Shown here: positions 7,287 through 8,434 of the stretch, in pieces
How the letters are laid out: every line of letters starts with the position of its first letter
Position numbering within the stretch: the stretch's first letter is position 1
DNA from: Flavobacteriia bacterium
Lineage (GTDB): Bacteria; Bacteroidota; Bacteroidia; Flavobacteriales; Flavobacteriaceae
Assembly (NCBI GenBank): GCA_003973375.1
Contig: QNYL01000110.1
Location: 1 to 8,434, forward strand
Length of the DNA stretch: 8,434 nucleotides
Direction: 5' to 3'
Notes under the pieces: generated by a model
Databases searched by the model: none
Told to the model about the DNA's origin: nothing
What the model saw: only the letters and a program-made list of their open reading frames with translations
Position numbers and translations under genes: made by a program

Positions 7287-8147
7287 TTGAAGGTCTTATT
7301 CATATCAATTCTTATGATGTTGTCAATGGGAAATATATTTTCTCAGAGTCAATTTCCATCAATAGAACCTTCAAAACTTGAATATAAGACTATAGATACG
7401 GTACATTTGTATCTCCATATTTATCGTCCTAAGAATTTTGATAAGAACAAAACCTACAATGCCATAGTTTTCTTTCATGGTGGCGGGTGGAATCAGGGAA
7501 ATTACAAGGCCTTTAAACGTCAGTCCGCTTATCTCGCTTCAAGAGGAATGATAGCGATCTCTGCAGATTACAGGGTGCGAAGAGTTCACGAAACAACACC
7601 TTTTGATGCTGTTGAAGATGCCAAATCGGCTATTCGCTATGTGCGAAAAAATGCCAGGGAATTAAATATCAATCCTGATATGATCGCTGCCTGCGGAGGT
7701 TCGGCGGGAGGTCATCTTGCAGCAGTTTGTGGTAATATTCCGGGTTTAGAGCCAAAAGGAGAAGATCTGTCAGTCAGTTCAAAGCCCAATGCTTTGGTTT
7801 TATTCAATCCGGTATACGATAACAGTCAAAATGGATTCGGCTATAAAAGGATGGAAGGGCGTTATAAAGAAATCTCACCCCTTCACAATATTAAAAAAGG
7901 AGCACCTCCTACCATTGTATTTTTTGGAACCAAAGATAAAACCACTCCGGTTGCTTCTTCTAAAGAATACGAAAAAAAGATGAAGGCAGCAGGAAGCCGG
8001 ATAGAACTGAATTTGTATGAGGGGGCTGGGCACGGTTTTTTTAATAAATCGCCTTTTTTAGAAGATACTTTATACAAAGCAGATGCTTTTTTAACCTCAC
8101 TGGGATATCTTAAAGGAAAACCAAGCATCAAAAAACCTAAGATCTGA
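7287..8147 (+). CDS. Exported alpha/beta-hydrolase carbohydrate esterase (BD-FAE/acetyl esterase-like)
   Basis: This 286-residue serine esterase has the alpha/beta-hydrolase fold. HGGGW (64-68) forms the oxyanion hole, GGSAGG (137-142) holds nucleophile Ser139, GTKD ends in the probable acid Asp217, and GAGHGFF carries His249. The arrangement resembles BD-FAE and acetyl-xylan-esterase-like enzymes that deacylate plant or algal polysaccharides, but the ester removed cannot be predicted. The start codon is TTG at 7287. It gives an N-terminus MKVLFISILMMLSMGNIFSQ with a basic residue, a hydrophobic core and cleavage before Gln20. The later in-frame ATG codons (residues 10, 11 and 14) would destroy this signal peptide. 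There is no T9SS sorting domain or lipobox, so the protein is probably periplasmic. It begins 10 bases after the beta-helix gene's stop, which implies one transcript. Confidence 0.9.
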   Translation: MKVLFISILMMLSMGNIFSQSQFPSIEPSKLEYKTIDTVHLYLHIYRPKNFDKNKTYNAIVFFHGGGWNQGNYKAFKRQSAYLASRGMIAISADYRVRRVHETTPFDAVEDAKSAIRYVRKNARELNINPDMIAACGGSAGGHLAAVCGNIPGLEPKGEDLSVSSKPNALVLFNPVYDNSQNGFGYKRMEGRYKEISPLHNIKKGAPPTIVFFGTKDKTTPVASSKEYEKKMKAAGSRIELNLYEGAGHGFFNKSPFLEDTLYKADAFLTSLGYLKGKPSIKKPKI

Positions 8148-8391
8148 GATTAGATTTGTTTATATTGTTTGTTGTTTTGGGTTTGTTGTTTCGTGTTATG
8201 ATTATGTCCATTCATAAATAAGGTTGACACTAAGTTTAATATTTTAAACTTTCTGTTAATAACATTTTTTATTCTTTAAATGAACTTCAGACCACCTGAC
8301 CCCTTATTATTTTTCAAAAGTTAACAATCTTTGTTACAGTGCAATGAGAAAAAACTATAATTTTGGTCTCGGATTTTAAAATGACCCCAAT
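8148..8391. other. Intergenic region, probable left end of an insertion sequence
   Basis: No convincing terminator follows the esterase stop. The region includes a T/G-rich stretch (about 8156-8192), a TTGACACTAAG sequence at 8224-8234, a perfect 8-base inverted repeat (8232-8251, listed separately), a T run at 8265-8270 and GACCCC at two places (about 8298 and 8383). A TAATTTTG at 8358-8365 fits TAnnTTTG and could be the -7 box of the transposase-like gene at the right edge. The nearest TTG upstream lies 24 bases away, slightly too far. Confidence 0.4.
8232..8251. repeat. Perfect 8-base inverted repeat (AT-rich)
   Basis: AAGTTTAA (8232-8239) and TTAAACTT (8244-8251) are exact reverse complements around a TATT loop. 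The stem has one GC pair per arm, so an RNA hairpin would be weak. It could be an operator, part of an IS end, or chance in AT-rich DNA. It lies 84 bases after the esterase stop and 140 bases before the transposase-like start. Confidence 0.4.
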
Positions 8392-8434
8392 ATGCCTCAA
8401 ACAAGACTTCCGCTTTTTCCTGACGATATAGAAT
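8392..8434 (+). CDS. N-terminus of a probable transposase (partial, cut by window edge)
   Basis: An ATG at 8392 opens a frame running off the window end. Its 14 visible residues, MPQTRLPLFPDDIE, resemble the M-P-x-x-R-L-P-L-F-P opening of helix-turn-helix transposases widespread in Bacteroidota genomes, recalled from general knowledge of that family. Upstream there is a TAnnTTTG-like box at 8358-8365. An ATG at 8381 in another frame closes after 16 codons and is not preferred. Fourteen residues are too few for a firm call. Confidence 0.45.
   Translation, partial: MPQTRLPLFPDDIE

Noticed and set aside
7883..8131. 82-codon minus-strand open frame opposite the esterase C-terminus
   Set aside because: It is antisense to the segment carrying the catalytic Asp and His of a clear alpha/beta hydrolase, with no independent support.
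8224..8260. E. coli-type promoter with TTGACA at 8224
   Set aside because: No TATAAT-like sequence lies 16-18 bases downstream, and Bacteroidota sigma-A does not use this consensus.
1..8434. tRNA, rRNA, riboswitch or CRISPR array
   Set aside because: No cloverleaf, conserved RNA core or regularly spaced repeat was found in any intergenic stretch on either strand.

Overview
The window is AT-rich DNA that most likely comes from a member of the Bacteroidota, probably a (marine-type) Flavobacteriaceae. The evidence is a type IX secretion C-terminal sorting domain on one exported protein, a lipobox on another, A-rich leaders without Shine-Dalgarno sites, a TAnnTTTG-type -7 box, and signal peptides followed directly by Gln at the predicted cleavage site.

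Layout. Bases 1-68 are the 3' end of an unidentified plus-strand gene, followed by a small hairpin and about 500 bases of very AT-rich DNA. Bases 590-1192 encode an HdeD/DUF308-type membrane protein. It converges on a minus-strand aldehyde dehydrogenase gene (1223-2587), and a single symmetric terminator sits between the two and overlaps the dehydrogenase stop codon. Bases 2761-3291 are the N-terminal part of a DDE transposase, broken off just before the expected second catalytic aspartate, followed by about 360 bases of probable IS debris. The main cargo then runs on the plus strand: a lipoprotein sulfatase (3656-5392), a strong intrinsic terminator (5477-5500), a T9SS-secreted right-handed parallel beta-helix protein (5522-7276) and, 10 bases later, an exported alpha/beta-hydrolase esterase that starts with TTG (7287-8147). 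The right edge (from 8392) holds the first 14 codons of what looks like a second, unrelated transposase.

Interpretation. The sulfatase, beta-helix protein and esterase are all predicted to be exported. Together they look like a small degradation cassette for a sulfated, possibly acetylated or otherwise esterified polysaccharide: the sulfatase removes sulfate, the esterase removes ester groups and the beta-helix protein is a candidate lyase, hydrolase or binding protein for the backbone. No SusC/SusD pair, regulator or clear glycoside hydrolase is visible, so this is either part of a larger locus or an orphan cassette. Transposase pieces on both sides suggest an accessory region. The least certain and most interesting item is the beta-helix protein, whose catalytic family cannot be assigned from motifs seen here. 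No wholly new type of system is evident in the window.
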